From Pseudorhodoferax sp. Leaf265 (lineage in GTDB: Bacteria; Pseudomonadota; Gammaproteobacteria; Burkholderiales; Burkholderiaceae_C), in the NCBI RefSeq assembly GCF_001422365.1, contig NZ_LMMT01000001.1:187193-251192 (forward strand): a stretch of 64,000 nucleotides of DNA. Reading direction: 5' to 3'. The notes beneath the pieces were generated by a model. It ran no database searches. It was not told where the DNA came from and saw nothing but the letters and a program-made list of their open reading frames with translations. Below are positions 10,924 through 20,563 of the stretch, in pieces. Every line of letters starts with the position of its first letter. Within the stretch, counting starts at the first letter, position 1. Made by a program: the position numbers and the translations under genes.

Positions 10924-11598
10924 ATGCCAAAGTTGATCGTCTCGATCGACGGTGTAGTCATCAAGGAAGTCCAGCTCACCAAGGACCGCACGACGCTCGG
11001 CAGGCGCCCGTACAACGACGTCGTGATCGACCATCTCGCCGTCAGCGGCGAGCATGCTGCCGTGCTGATCGCCGGCAACGAAGTGCAGCTGGAAGACCTC
11101 AACAGCACCAATGGCACTTACGTCAACAGCCGCCCCATCCGCAAGCAGGTGCTGCGCCACAACGACATGGTCGAGATCGGCAAGTACAAGATCAAGTTCC
11201 TGCACGATGCGCAGGACGGCAACGAAGCACGGGCACCAGTGGCGCCAGCGCCCACTGCCGCGCGCGCCGAAGCCCCGACACCACAGCGTCGGGCCTTCGA
11301 CACCGTTCTGGGTGCCGACCTGGAAGCAGCGACCGGCCCTGCATCGATCCGCGTGACCTCCGGCTCGGCCGCCGGCCGCGAAGTTGCGCTGGTCAAGGTC
11401 GTCACCACCATCGGCAAGCCGGGTGTGGCGGTTGCCGCCATCACGCGCCGCCCCCACGGCTATGTGGTCGTGCATGTGGAGGGAGCACACGCTCCGATCG
11501 TGAACGGCACCACCGTCGGCACGACGCCAGTGGACCTCAAGCACGGCGACGTGCTCCAACTGGCCGGCACGCAGATGGAGTTCCTCCACAGCCTTTGA
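10924..11598 (+). CDS. FHA-domain protein with a second, degenerate FHA-like half
   Basis: Cytoplasmic phosphothreonine-binding adaptor of 224 residues. The N-terminal FHA domain (about residues 1-95) has the diagnostic residues GR (TTLGRRPYND), S-x-x-H (VSGEHA) and N-S-T-N-G (DLNSTNGTYVNSRPI). After an Ala/Pro linker, residues about 140-224 show the same strand pattern (GREVALVKVVTTIGKPG ... APIVNGTTVG ... LKHGDVLQLAGTQMEFL) but lack the canonical Ser-His pair, so this half probably does not bind phosphothreonine in the usual way. It is probably co-transcribed with the upstream PP2C phosphatase. Confidence 0.9.
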   Translation: MPKLIVSIDGVVIKEVQLTKDRTTLGRRPYNDVVIDHLAVSGEHAAVLIAGNEVQLEDLNSTNGTYVNSRPIRKQVLRHNDMVEIGKYKIKFLHDAQDGNEARAPVAPAPTAARAEAPTPQRRAFDTVLGADLEAATGPASIRVTSGSAAGREVALVKVVTTIGKPGVAVAAITRRPHGYVVVHVEGAHAPIVNGTTVGTTPVDLKHGDVLQLAGTQMEFLHSL

Positions 11599-11761
11599 GC
11601 GGGCAGCGCAGCGCTCGGCAGATCGTGCAAGTGCAGGACATTGTTCGCGACGGAATCAGCAAAATTTCTCGACAGCGGGTCACCACTGCCTGTAGCCTTC
11701 GGCATCGCGTCCTGGCTTGGAGTGTCGGGCGCCCACTCCCTTATTTCACCGAAGGAACCGG

Positions 11762-12556
11762 ATGAAACTGCGCGTGCTCGGCTGTTCCGGCGCCATTGCA
11801 AAGGACTGTCGCACGACGTCCTTCCTGCTCGATGCCGACGTGCTGGTCGACGCCGGCACTGGCGTGGGAGACCTGAGCCTGGATGAGATGCGCCTGATCG
11901 ACCATGTGTTCCTGACCCATTCGCACCTGGACCACATCGCCGCGCTTCCACTCATGGTCGATGCCATCGCGTCGCAACGGACCAAGCCCATCAGCGTGCA
12001 CGCGCTGCCGGGCACCATCGCAGCGCTCAAGGCGCATGTCTTCAACAACGTGATCTGGCCCGACTTCAGCCGGATCCCATCGGAAACCGCTCCCTTCGTG
12101 CGTTTCCACGAGATCGAGATCGGTACGGCAGTCCAGGTCTGCGGCAAGACCATCGAACCTTTGCCGGCGGTGCACACGGTGCCGGCCTGCGGCTATGCCG
12201 TCTCGGCTGGGGGGGCGTATTGGGTGTTCACCGGCGACACGGAACGCAACCCGGCGTTCTGGCAACGCCTGGAGCAGCTGGATGTGTCGATGCTGGTGAT
12301 CGAAACCGCGTTCAGCAACCGCGAGCAGGAACTCGCCCGGCGCAGCCTGCACCTGTCGCCCATCGCGCTGGCGGAAGAACTGGCCCACATGGACCACGCC
12401 CGCAACGTGCCGGTCTACATCACGCACACCAAGCCGTCGGAGACCGTCCTGATCATGGCCGAGATCGACCAGTTCGACCGCAACGCCACGCACCACAGCC
12501 AGCCCGGCGCGCATGACATCCGCTGGCTGGAAGCTGGCCAGGAATTCGAGATCTAA
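11762..12556 (+). CDS. Metallo-beta-lactamase-fold hydrolase (cyclic-nucleotide phosphodiesterase-like)
   Basis: 264-residue hydrolase with the metal-binding motif THSHLDH and later conserved residues AVHTVPACGY, FTGDTERN and YITHTKPSE. This pattern resembles the class II cAMP phosphodiesterase / RNase Z branch of the fold. ATG 11762 is preceded by AAGGAAC; an upstream frame extension to 11717 adds unlikely sequence. A 163-base spacer separates it from the FHA gene, so it may have its own promoter. Substrate is not certain. A role in cyclic-nucleotide turnover next to PP2C and FHA genes is an inference. Confidence 0.8.
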   Translation: MKLRVLGCSGAIAKDCRTTSFLLDADVLVDAGTGVGDLSLDEMRLIDHVFLTHSHLDHIAALPLMVDAIASQRTKPISVHALPGTIAALKAHVFNNVIWPDFSRIPSETAPFVRFHEIEIGTAVQVCGKTIEPLPAVHTVPACGYAVSAGGAYWVFTGDTERNPAFWQRLEQLDVSMLVIETAFSNREQELARRSLHLSPIALAEELAHMDHARNVPVYITHTKPSETVLIMAEIDQFDRNATHHSQPGAHDIRWLEAGQEFEI

Positions 12557-12903
12557 GACCGGGTCGTGGCCGGGGCGCCATAGAGAAGTCGATCGCCAGC
12601 AGGCACCACGGCATCAGCGTCGGGATCACGACGGGCAGGACAGTGCAGCGGAGAGCAGCAGCGCCGTTGCGAAGGACGCATGTCCCGCCGCCACTGCCGC
12701 AGCAGCGTGCTGCAAGGCCGACGTTCCAAAAGTACGCCTTGTCCTTCATCAAAACCTCTCTGATGGCTTGCGAAGGTATGCCTGTCTCAGTGTAGTCTTC
12801 GCTTCAGCAAAAACCCTTGCGGCACGGCCGGAAGGCCGAAGCGCCGCCGGGATCTGCTACTCTGCATACATTCCGTTTTCCATCATCACAGAAGGGGGAT
12901 CCC
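12557..12903. other. 347-base spacer with one doubtful small ORF
   Basis: No convincing gene. On the minus strand an ORF of 98 codons starts at ATG 12749 with GAGAGG five bases upstream and begins MKDKAYFWNVGL, but it then turns into a Cys/Arg/Pro/Gly-rich sequence and runs into the end of the metallo-hydrolase gene at 12453. That composition is typical of a non-coding or frameshifted GC-rich frame. The promoter of the following DUF883 operon should also lie here. Confidence 0.4.
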
Positions 12904-13224
12904 ATGTCCAAAGCGAGTGCATCCAGCGTCGAATCCCAAGAGCAACTGGTCAGCGACATCAAGTCCGTGATCTCCGATGCCGAAGAAATGTTGAGCGCCA
13001 CCGCAGACCAGGCTGGAGAGAAGGTCAACAACCTGCGTGCGCGCATCCAGGTCCGCCTGCACGACGCCAAGCTGCGCCTCGTCGATGCAGAAGAAGCCCT
13101 GCTGGCCAAGACCAAGGCAGCGGCACGTGCCACTGATGAATACGTGCACGAGTCGCCCTGGACCGCCATTGGCGTCGCCGCCGCGGCCGGCGTGCTGCTG
13201 GGCCTGGCCCTCGGCCGGCGTTGA
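12904..13224 (+). CDS. DUF883 family protein (YqjD/ElaB-like), tail-anchored
   Basis: 106-residue protein with a long amphipathic helical region containing DIKSVISDAEEMLSATADQAGEKV and a C-terminal hydrophobic anchor (WTAIGVAAAAGVLLGLALG) ending in positively charged residues. This is the architecture of E. coli YqjD and ElaB, stress- and stationary-phase proteins that tether ribosomes to the inner membrane. ATG 12904 follows a GAAGGGGGA ribosome-binding site. First gene of a yqjD-yqjE-yqjK-like operon. Confidence 0.88.
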   Translation: MSKASASSVESQEQLVSDIKSVISDAEEMLSATADQAGEKVNNLRARIQVRLHDAKLRLVDAEEALLAKTKAAARATDEYVHESPWTAIGVAAAAGVLLGLALGRR

Positions 13225-13254
13225 TTGCCCCGCACCCCATCCTCGGAACCTGGC

Positions 13255-13677
13255 ATGGCTAGCGGCCCCCGCGGCGCGGCCTCGGGTGTCGGCCCGGTCG
13301 GTGCGATGCGCCGCATGCTGTCGACCCTGCTGGATCTCGCCCAGACACGGCTGCAGCTGATCGGCAACGAGATCCAGATCGAGAAGCACCGCGCGCTGCA
13401 GATGCTGGCGCAGGCGCTGCTCGCCGTGTTCTTCCTGTGCATGGCCCTGCTGATGGCGGTCGGGCTCGTCCTGGCGCTGTGGTGGGAACAGCGCGTCGCG
13501 GTGTTGTGCGTCCTGCTGGTCCTGTTCGCTGCGGCCGCGTTCTGGCTGCAACACCTGGTCCGCAGCCGGCGCGCCATGCAGGACCATCCCTTCGCCGCCA
13601 GTCTGGCGGAGTTGCAGGAGGATCTGCGGCAGCTGAAGGAGACGGCCCAGCATGCGCCGCCGCAAGAGCCTCGCTGA
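13255..13677 (+). CDS. YqjE-like phage-holin-superfamily membrane protein
   Basis: 140-residue protein with two adjacent transmembrane helices (ALLAVFFLCMALLMAVGLVLAL and VLCVLLVLFAAAAFWL) between a charged N-terminal helix (LDLAQTRLQLIGNEIQIEK) and a charged C-terminal helix. This matches the YqjE / DUF1469 family that accompanies YqjD. The start is taken at ATG 13255; a TTG at 13225 directly after the previous stop is possible. Its end overlaps the next gene by 26 bases. Confidence 0.85.
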   Translation: MASGPRGAASGVGPVGAMRRMLSTLLDLAQTRLQLIGNEIQIEKHRALQMLAQALLAVFFLCMALLMAVGLVLALWWEQRVAVLCVLLVLFAAAAFWLQHLVRSRRAMQDHPFAASLAELQEDLRQLKETAQHAPPQEPR

Positions 13678-13987
13678 GCTGGAGCGCGAGCGCGGCCGCT
13701 TGCTGGAACGCATCGGCGCGCAGCGCAGCCAGTTGCCAGCCCAGTTCGCCCCTGTGGCGCACCTGCTGCAGTTCGGCGAACGCGTTGCACACACCGTGCA
13801 GGCTGCGCGCACGTTCGTACAGCGACATCCGTGGGCCATGGGCGCCATCGGCGCCGTGCTGGTGCTGCGCCGGCCGCGCTCCCTGGGTCGCTGGATGAAG
13901 CGCGGCCTCTTGGTCTGGCGCACCTGGCGCACCGCCCGCAATTTCGCCCAAGTGATCCAGCGTCAGCTGAACCGCCCTCCCGGTTGA
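13652..13987 (+). CDS. YqjK-like protein
   Basis: 111-residue, strongly basic protein starting MRRRKSLAELERERGRLLERI, with a short hydrophobic segment (AMGAIGAVLVL) and Arg-rich flanks. Small size, helical basic N-terminus and position after yqjD- and yqjE-like genes fit the YqjK family of unknown function. The overlap with the preceding gene indicates coupled translation. It ends one base before the convergent uvrA stop. Confidence 0.75.
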   Translation: MRRRKSLAELERERGRLLERIGAQRSQLPAQFAPVAHLLQFGERVAHTVQAARTFVQRHPWAMGAIGAVLVLRRPRSLGRWMKRGLLVWRTWRTARNFAQVIQRQLNRPPG

Positions 13988-13988
13988 A

Positions 13989-16955
13989 TCAAGCCGCCAG
14001 ATAGCGGCGCAGGTAGCGGCCCGTGTGGCTGGCCGCGTGCGCGGCGATCTGCTCGGGCGTGCCGACGGCCAGCACCTGGCCGCCACCGGCGCCGCCCTCC
14101 GGTCCCATGTCGATCAGCCAATCGGCTGTTTTGATCACATCCAGGTTGTGTTCGATCACGACGATGGTATTGCCCGCATCGCGCAGCTGGTGCAGCACGC
14201 GCAACAAGAGATCAATGTCTGCGAAATGCAGGCCAGTGGTCGGTTCGTCCAGGATGTACAGCGTGCGGCCGGTGTCGCGCTTGGACAGCTCCAGCGCCAG
14301 CTTGACCCGCTGCGCCTCGCCGCCCGACAGCGTGGTCGCCGCCTGGCCCAGCTTGATGTACGAAAGCCCCACATCCAGCAGCGTCTTGAGCTTGCGGGCC
14401 AGCGCGGGCACCGCCTGCAGGAAGTCGTAGGCCGCCTCGACTGTCAAGTCCAGGATCTGGGCGATGTTCTTGCCCTTGTAGACGACTTCCAGCGTCTCGC
14501 GGTTGTAGCGCTCGCCGTGGCAGACATCGCAAGGTACGTAGACGTCCGGCAGGAAGTGCATCTCGACCTTCACGACGCCGTCGCCCTGGCAAGCCTCGCA
14601 CCGCCCGCCGGCCACATTGAAGGAGAAGCGCCCGGGGCCGTAGCCGCGCTCGCGCGCCATCGGCACTTCGGCCATCAACTCGCGGATCGGCGTGAACAGG
14701 CCCGTGTAGGTGGCCGGGTTGCTGCGCGGCGTGCGGCCGATCGGCGACTGGTCGACGTTGATGACCTTGTCGAACTGTTCCAGCCCGGCGATCTCGTCGT
14801 GCGCCGCCGGTTCCTCGTGTGCCCGGTAGATCTGGCGCGCCGCCGCCGCGTACAAGGTGTCGTTGACCAGCGTGGACTTGCCCGAGCCCGACACACCGGT
14901 CACGCAGGTGAACAGCCCGACCGGAAAATCCACGTCCACGCCCTTGAGGTTGTGGCCGCGCGCGCCACGCACGCCGATGGTCTGCAGCGCACCGTTGGCG
15001 GCATCGCCCGTGGCCGGCAGCCAGGGCGTGCGCCGCGCGGGCACGTCGATGCGCAGGGTCCCGGACAGGTAGCGGCCCGTGAGCGAATCGGCATTGGCCT
15101 TGATGGCGGCAATGTCGCCCTGGGCCACCACACGCCCGCCATGCACACCGGCACCCGGCCCCATGTCGATGACATGGTCGGCGGCGGCCATCATGTCTTC
15201 GTCGTGTTCGACCACGAGCACGCTGTTGCCCAGGTCGCGCAGATGCTGCAGCGTGCCGATCAGACGGTCGTTGTCGCGCTGGTGCAGGCCGATGCTGGGC
15301 TCGTCCAGGACGTACATCACGCCGGTCAAGCCCGAGCCAATCTGAGAGGCCAGCCGGATGCGTTGCGACTCCCCGCCCGACAGCGTCTCGGCGCTGCGGT
15401 CCAGGCTCAGGTAGTTCAGACCGACATCGTTCAGAAACTTCAGGCGCAGGCCGATCTCGCGCACCACCTTGGCCGCGATGTCCGCCTTGGCCCCGTGCAA
15501 CTGCAGACCGTCGAAGTAGGCCTGGCTTTCGCGCAGCGTGGCGCCGCTGATCTCGTAGATCGCCCGCGCCTGCGCTCCCTCGCCCACCTTCACATGGCGC
15601 GCCTCCCGGCGCAGCCGCGAGCCATGGCATTCGGGGCAGGGCTGCACGCTGCGGTAGCGGGCCAGGTCTTCGCGCACCACCGACGAATCTGTCTCGCGGT
15701 AACGGCGCTGCATGTTGGGGATCACACCTTCGAAGGGGTGCTTCTTGGTCAGCTTCTTGCCCTGGAAGTTGCCCGACTCCATGACGTAGCTGAACTTGAT
15801 CTCTTCCTCGCCCGAGCCGTGCAGCACCACCTGGCGCACCTCCGCGGGCAGCTCGTCCCACGGCAGCTCGGCATTGAAGCGGTAATGTTTGGCCAGGCTT
15901 TCGACCAACGCGAAGTAGTAGCCATTGCGCCGGTCCCAGCCCTTGATGGCACCACTGGCCAGACTCAAGGTCGGAAAGCCGACCACACGCGTGGGGTCGA
16001 AGAACTCCTGGGCGCCCAGCCCGTCGCAGCTGGGACAGGCGCCGACCGGCGAATTGAACGAGAACAGCCGCGGCTCCAGTTCGCTGATCGAATAGCCGCA
16101 GACGGGGCAGGAGAACTTGGCGTTGAACAGGTGCTCGCGCGGCTGCCCCGGCGAGCCATCGGCGTTCGGCGCGGCGTCCATCTCCAGTGCGATCGCGCGG
16201 CCATCGGCCAGCCGCAGCGCCGCTTCGAAGCTTTCCGCCAGGCGCTGGCGCAGGCCACCGCCCGCGCCGTCCTGCTCGACCCGCACCTTGATGCGGTCGA
16301 TCACCACGTCGATGTCGTGTTTTTCGGTCTTCTTGAGCTTGGGCAGGTTGTCGAAATCGTAGGCCTGCCCGTCGATGCGAAAGCGCACATAGCCCTGCGC
16401 CTGCAGTTCGGCGAAGACATCGGTGAACTCGCCCTTGCGCTCGCGCGCGATCGGCGCCAGCACCATCAGCCGCGTGCCCTCGGGCAGCGCCAACACTGCG
16501 TCGACCATCTGCGCCACGGTCTGGGCCGACAGCGGCAGGTCGTGGTCCGGACAGTAGGGCGTGCCCGCACGCGCGAACAGCAGGCGCAGGTAGTCGTGGA
16601 TCTCGGTCACCGTGCCCACGGTGGAGCGCGGGTTGTGGCTGGTGGCCTTCTGCTCGATGGAGATCGCGGGCGACAGCCCCTCGATCAGGTCCACATCGGG
16701 CTTGTCCATCAGCTGCAGGAACTGCCGCGCATAGGTCGACAGGCTTTCCACGTAGCGGCGCTGCCCCTCGGCGTACAGCGTGTCGAAGGCCAGCGAGGAC
16801 TTGCCCGAACCCGACAGCCCCGTGATCACCACCAGTTGGTTGCGCGGGATGTCCAGGTCGATGTTCTTGAGGTTGTGCGTGCGCGCGCCGCGGACGCTGA
16901 TGCGCTGCAGCTGCAGCGCGGTCGCGAGGTAGGAGCCGTCCTTGGGGTCGTTCAA
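13989..16955 (-). CDS. uvrA: Excinuclease ABC subunit A
   Basis: DNA damage-recognition ATPase of nucleotide excision repair, about 988 residues. It has two ABC ATPase modules (Walker [16 protein letters not shown] and [15 protein letters not shown]; Walker B with [14 protein letters not shown] and [14 protein letters not shown]), signature [12 protein letters not shown] and [12 protein letters not shown], and zinc modules with [30 protein letters not shown] and [10 protein letters not shown]. The start is uncertain. I used TTG 16955, the last plausible initiator before the conserved [15 protein letters not shown]; no clear Shine-Dalgarno is visible and earlier in-frame starts would run into ssb. 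It is divergent from ssb, as in many proteobacteria. Confidence 0.95.
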   Translation of the reverse strand: MNDPKDGSYLATALQLQRISVRGARTHNLKNIDLDIPRNQLVVITGLSGSGKSSLAFDTLYAEGQRRYVESLSTYARQFLQLMDKPDVDLIEGLSPAISIEQKATSHNPRSTVGTVTEIHDYLRLLFARAGTPYCPDHDLPLSAQTVAQMVDAVLALPEGTRLMVLAPIARERKGEFTDVFAELQAQGYVRFRIDGQAYDFDNLPKLKKTEKHDIDVVIDRIKVRVEQDGAGGGLRQRLAESFEAALRLADGRAIALEMDAAPNADGSPGQPREHLFNAKFSCPVCGYSISELEPRLFSFNSPVGACPSCDGLGAQEFFDPTRVVGFPTLSLASGAIKGWDRRNGYYFALVESLAKHYRFNAELPWDELPAEVRQVVLHGSGEEEIKFSYVMESGNFQGKKLTKKHPFEGVIPNMQRRYRETDSSVVREDLARYRSVQPCPECHGSRLRREARHVKVGEGAQARAIYEISGATLRESQAYFDGLQLHGAKADIAAKVVREIGLRLKFLNDVGLNYLSLDRSAETLSGGESQRIRLASQIGSGLTGVMYVLDEPSIGLHQRDNDRLIGTLQHLRDLGNSVLVVEHDEDMMAAADHVIDMGPGAGVHGGRVVAQGDIAAIKANADSLTGRYLSGTLRIDVPARRTPWLPATGDAANGALQTIGVRGARGHNLKGVDVDFPVGLFTCVTGVSGSGKSTLVNDTLYAAAARQIYRAHEEPAAHDEIAGLEQFDKVINVDQSPIGRTPRSNPATYTGLFTPIRELMAEVPMARERGYGPGRFSFNVAGGRCEACQGDGVVKVEMHFLPDVYVPCDVCHGERYNRETLEVVYKGKNIAQILDLTVEAAYDFLQAVPALARKLKTLLDVGLSYIKLGQAATTLSGGEAQRVKLALELSKRDTGRTLYILDEPTTGLHFADIDLLLRVLHQLRDAGNTIVVIEHNLDVIKTADWLIDMGPEGGAGGGQVLAVGTPEQIAAHAASHTGRYLRRYLAA

Positions 16956-17086
16956 GATGCGCGTCCGGGAAAACCCGCCATGATAAGCGGCGCGCGCTGC
17001 ACGCTGCGGGACACGCCTCGCCCGACACCGATGCGGCACAATCGATGCCCTTTTCCCTCGCATCGGCAGCACACAGGCAGCACACC

Positions 17087-17593
17087 ATGGCATCCGTCAA
17101 CAAAGTCATCATCGTCGGCAACCTGGGCCGTGACCCCGAAACGCGCACCTTCCCGAGCGGCGGTCAGGTCTGCAACGTGCGGATCGCCACCACCGACCGC
17201 TGGAAGGACAAGCAGAGCGGCGAGATGCGCGAGATCACCGAGTGGCACAACGTGGTCTTCAACGACCGCCTGGCCGAGATCGCCAGCCAGTACCTGCGCA
17301 AGGGCTCGCAAGTCTATGTCGAAGGCTCGCTGCGCACGCGCAAGTGGACCGACAAGGACGGCAACGAGCGCTACACCACAGAGATCCGCGCCGACCAGAT
17401 GCAGATGCTGGGTGCCCGCCAAGGTCAAGGCATGGGCGGCCCCTCTTCCGGAGACGAGGACGGTGGCTACGAGGCGCCGCGCCGCCCGGCCGCGCCGCCG
17501 GCCCGTCCAGCTGCCGCTCCACGTGCGGCGCCCGCTCCCGCGCCCAAGGCGTCGAGCGGTTTCGACGACATGGACGACGATATCCCGTTCTAG
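17087..17593 (+). CDS. ssb: Single-stranded DNA-binding protein
   Basis: 168-residue Ssb. The OB fold covers about residues 1-110 ([16 protein letters not shown] ... [17 protein letters not shown] ... [15 protein letters not shown] ... [12 protein letters not shown]), then a flexible Gly/Pro/Ala-rich linker and the acidic protein-interaction tip DDMDDDIPF. The start at ATG 17087 matches the family N-terminus MASVNKVI; the upstream in-frame ATG at 17045 would add 14 residues. It is followed by a strong terminator at the edge of the genomic island. Confidence 0.98.
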   Translation: MASVNKVIIVGNLGRDPETRTFPSGGQVCNVRIATTDRWKDKQSGEMREITEWHNVVFNDRLAEIASQYLRKGSQVYVEGSLRTRKWTDKDGNERYTTEIRADQMQMLGARQGQGMGGPSSGDEDGGYEAPRRPAAPPARPAAAPRAAPAPAPKASSGFDDMDDDIPF

Positions 17594-17612
17594 GCCGGAA
17601 TTTTTTTAGGAT

Positions 17613-17664
17613 GTAAACAAAGAGCCCCAAGTGCTTGTCACTCGGGGCTTTTTTCATTGTTTAC
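17613..17664 (+). terminator. ssb terminator with extended palindromic flanks
   Basis: Core stem AGCCCC (17623-17628) / GGGGCT (17644-17649) followed by T-rich sequence, 30-60 bases after the ssb stop. The palindrome extends outward to GTAAACAA (17613-17620) and TTGTTTAC (17657-17664). The outer TTGTTTAC is also found at the far right island edge, so this terminator may be the insertion target. Confidence 0.8.
17638..17664 (+). repeat. Candidate left junction repeat of the island
   Basis: TCACTCGG (17638-17645) followed by TTGTTTAC (17657-17664). The same two words occur in the same order at 38665-38684 with a shorter spacer (4 instead of 11 bases). Proposed left attachment region; short words, so tentative. 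Confidence 0.4.
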
Positions 17665-17684
17665 CCTTTTTTCTGATCTGTGTA

Positions 17685-17725
17685 ACATGTTGGTTATCGA
17701 TCACTTATCGAAAACGTCAACATGT
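17685..17725. promoter_or_regulatory. Inverted and direct repeats over the first recombinase start
   Basis: ACATGTTG (17685-17692) and CAACATGT (17718-17725) form an 8-bp inverted repeat, the second arm covering the ATG at 17722. Between them TTATCGA occurs twice (17694-17700 and 17705-17711), 11 bases apart. Possible recombinase-binding end site or autoregulatory operator. Confidence 0.5.
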
Positions 17726-19023
17726 CTGGTCGCTACCAGCTCAGGACAATCAAGTTCACGTCTGGTGAGCGCTTCCCGCTCCTGATTGAGCGCGCGTCCG
17801 GCAAGCCACTCTTCGACCCCACGGTCTTCCTCTCGTCCCAGATGCGGTCTGCGGGCCTGGCCACGGCAACGATGACGCAAGCGGCCAGGGCAATCATGGC
17901 TGGGCTCCAGATCCTTGAATACCAAGGCATCGACTTGACAAGTCGGCTTCGGGAAGGCCGCATGCTCGAGTTGGGCGAGATAACTGAGCTCACTGAAAAG
18001 ATGTATCTGCCACAGGAGCAGATTGACGCTCTTACGCCCGCTACTTCAACCGTACGCGACGACTCCAAGGTCATTTCCATCAAGCGCTCGCAGAAGCGGT
18101 CCGCGAAGACTCCAAATTCGAAGTTGGTCCATAGAGGAACTGCAGGTATACGGATGATCTACTTCCGTGACTATCTCTCATGGTTGACCAAGCGATACAT
18201 CCTTTCTCTGACCATAAATAGCTCCTTGACAGAGAGGCTGCTCTTAATCCAAGAGAACTTCCGGGACACTATTTGCGAGAGAATTCCAAAAGACAGAGGG
18301 CGGAGTACGCAAAATGCGCGTGAAGGTTTGTCCGAGGAAGTGGTGCAGCGGGCACTCGAGGTCATTGATCAATCGTCTCCAGAAAATCCCTGGAAAAACA
18401 AGCACGCTCGCGCGAGAAATGAGCTGATCTTCAGGTTGCTTCACAACCTCGGAATTCGGAGGAGTGAAGCGCTAATCCTCGAGGTCGCTGACTTTAATTT
18501 CCGATTGAACGAGGTACTGATCGCACGTCGGCCAGATGATCCGACCGAGACGCGGCTAGACGCGCCGAACGCCAAAACCCGGGACCGTCTTCTCACTCTA
18601 AGCAATGAGTTGGCGAACATGGTTCGGAATTACATAACTAAAGTTCGCAGCCAAATACCTGGCGCAAAGAAGCATGGAAAGCTTCTTGTGGCAACAGGGA
18701 CTGGGTCGCCCCTGACCAAGTCAGCCATGAACAAGATATTTGTTGAGCTACGCACCCGAGTGCCTGATTTGCCGGAGGAGTTGCACCCGCACATCATGCG
18801 ACATACGTGGAATGACGACTTTTCAAAGCTTATGCAAGAAAAGAAGGTCCCCGCCGCAGACGAGCTAAGAATGAGAATTCAACAGATGGGTTGGTCGGAC
18901 AACTCCAAGGCCGCAGCAACTTATTTACAGAGATTCACGCGGGAAGAGGCTAATAAAGCATCGCTCGAAATGCAAGCTAAGAGTTTTGCAAAAAAAGATA
19001 AGAATGAAAATTTCGATCACTGA
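17722..19023 (+). CDS. Tyrosine recombinase/integrase, first of three
   Basis: 433-residue site-specific recombinase. Catalytic landmarks are visible: the box I arginine in LGIRRSEALILE (about R246), a lysine region NAKTRDRLLTL, HPHIMRHTW (H357, R360, H361) and the nucleophile Tyr401 in AAATYLQRF. The N-terminal 230 residues would hold the arm- and core-binding domains. It is the first gene of the island; its start lies in an inverted repeat 58 bases past the ssb terminator palindrome. The last 20 bases overlap the second recombinase gene, so the set is translationally coupled. More AT-rich than the flanking core genes. Confidence 0.92.
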   Translation: MSGRYQLRTIKFTSGERFPLLIERASGKPLFDPTVFLSSQMRSAGLATATMTQAARAIMAGLQILEYQGIDLTSRLREGRMLELGEITELTEKMYLPQEQIDALTPATSTVRDDSKVISIKRSQKRSAKTPNSKLVHRGTAGIRMIYFRDYLSWLTKRYILSLTINSSLTERLLLIQENFRDTICERIPKDRGRSTQNAREGLSEEVVQRALEVIDQSSPENPWKNKHARARNELIFRLLHNLGIRRSEALILEVADFNFRLNEVLIARRPDDPTETRLDAPNAKTRDRLLTLSNELANMVRNYITKVRSQIPGAKKHGKLLVATGTGSPLTKSAMNKIFVELRTRVPDLPEELHPHIMRHTWNDDFSKLMQEKKVPAADELRMRIQQMGWSDNSKAAATYLQRFTREEANKASLEMQAKSFAKKDKNENFDH

Positions 19024-20563
19024 GACGTTCAAGTCCGACAATGCACAGCATGAACTCCGACTACCGTTGCCTCTGTCCATCCGAACGCTAAGCGGCAACC
19101 AATTCAAATGTGACGGAGAAGTATGGTTCTATCGCGATGGCGTCAACGAACCCCGAATGAACTGGCGCGAATTCGGCAATGCTTCATCAAGCTTTATTAA
19201 TTCCGCGAAGCATGTTTTGTTGTGGTACATCCAGCATAGATCGCCTGATCATGCTCAAAACATGTTCAACCGCCTACTTCACTTCGTTCGCGCCTATCGC
19301 GGGGCGAATGCATTGCTTGACGTAATAGAGGTCATCGACATCCTTAACTATGGATCGTCGCTGACCGCGCCAAACAGGTGGTATTTGTCGGCTCTTGCTG
19401 GGTTATTCAAGAAATGGTCCCGCCTGAATTTCCATGGTGTCTCTCCCGACGTGGTGCTTCTTTTCAAGCAACAGCGCCTGAAAGGAAACACCAAAGGGGC
19501 GGCCGTTTTAACTATGGACGTCGACAAAGGGCCCTTCACTCACCTTGAAGTAGAAGCTATCCAAAGCGAAATAAACAATGCGTATACATCTGGAGAAATC
19601 ACGTCTAGTGACTATGTGCTGAGTTGGCTATATATCTTGCTTGGTCAGAGAAATAAGCAGTATGCAGCGCTCAAGGTTCGTGATGTGGGAGATGAAATAG
19701 AGAAGGGGAAGCGCGTTTTCTTCATCATGATCCCCAGGTGTAAACAGGGGTACTCCGATCCAAGGCATGCTTTTAAGAAGAGACCAATCATTGAGCAGTT
19801 TGGCGAGGTCCTGCTGGCTTACGCGGGACGCGTGAAAAAAGATTTTGAGAGAATTTTGGATGATCCAAGCCAAGCCCCGTTGTTCCCAGCATTGAATCTT
19901 GGAGAAGACCGTGGTGCTCCTGGTTATGAATTTCACAGAACACCAGCTCAGCTCAGGATCTCGCTCGTCTCAGTTCTCGAAGACCTGAATGTCGTTTCTG
20001 AACGCACTGGTCAGCCCCTCTACATCATGCCGGTTCGTTTTCGCCGCACGATCGGCACTCGAGCCGCGGAGGAAGGCCATCCCCCGTTAGTGATCGCAGA
20101 ATTGCTCGACCAGAGTGACACGCAGAACGTGGGCGTGTATGCCGCTAGTTCACCCGCTGTTCTGGAGCGAATTGATCGGGCTGTGGCAATGGAGCTTGCG
20201 CCGTTGGCCCAAGCATTTGCGGGCAAGCTCGTCGATGGCATTGAGGGCCCAAAGAACCCTGCAAAGAAGATTATTGACCTTCGTATCGATCGAAGTGGGC
20301 GCGCGATGGGGGAGTGTGGCCAGCACAGCTTCTGCGGGTTCAACGCACCGATCGCCTGCTACACGTGCAACAGCTTTGAAGCATGGCTGGATGGCCCCCA
20401 CGAGGCGGTACTGAATCACCTTATTGAACGTAGAGAAAAGCTCTTGGTCCAGTCCGATCAGCGTATGGCTTCAGTGAATGACCGAACAATCCTTGCCGTG
20501 GCCGCAGTGGTTCAAAAATGCGCGGACATCAAGAGCGAAGTACAGGGCTTGATTCATGGCTGA
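19004..20563 (+). CDS. Tyrosine recombinase-like protein with C-terminal cysteine cluster, second of three
   Basis: 519-residue protein. Box I arginine is in LLGQRNKQYAALKV (about R216) and the nucleophile is Tyr379 in NVGVYAAS. The box II segment reads MPVRFRRTIGTRAAEEG, so the arginine is kept but both usual histidines are missing. The C-terminus has a likely zinc cluster (CGQHSFCGFNAPIACYTC) followed by FEAWLDGPHE. ATG 19004 is chosen over an in-frame TTG at 18986; it overlaps the first recombinase by 20 bases and the third by 8. It probably acts together with its two neighbours rather than alone. Confidence 0.88.
   Translation: MKISITETFKSDNAQHELRLPLPLSIRTLSGNQFKCDGEVWFYRDGVNEPRMNWREFGNASSSFINSAKHVLLWYIQHRSPDHAQNMFNRLLHFVRAYRGANALLDVIEVIDILNYGSSLTAPNRWYLSALAGLFKKWSRLNFHGVSPDVVLLFKQQRLKGNTKGAAVLTMDVDKGPFTHLEVEAIQSEINNAYTSGEITSSDYVLSWLYILLGQRNKQYAALKVRDVGDEIEKGKRVFFIMIPRCKQGYSDPRHAFKKRPIIEQFGEVLLAYAGRVKKDFERILDDPSQAPLFPALNLGEDRGAPGYEFHRTPAQLRISLVSVLEDLNVVSERTGQPLYIMPVRFRRTIGTRAAEEGHPPLVIAELLDQSDTQNVGVYAASSPAVLERIDRAVAMELAPLAQAFAGKLVDGIEGPKNPAKKIIDLRIDRSGRAMGECGQHSFCGFNAPIACYTCNSFEAWLDGPHEAVLNHLIERREKLLVQSDQRMASVNDRTILAVAAVVQKCADIKSEVQGLIHG

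Noticed and set aside
12453-12749. Minus-strand 98-codon ORF with a ribosome-binding site
   Set aside because: Composition becomes Cys/Arg/Pro-rich and it overlaps the end of a well-supported gene; kept only as a note in the spacer entry.
14025-17609. 1194-codon plus-strand ORF opposite uvrA
   Set aside because: Antisense of uvrA and a wrong frame of ssb; no recognisable protein.
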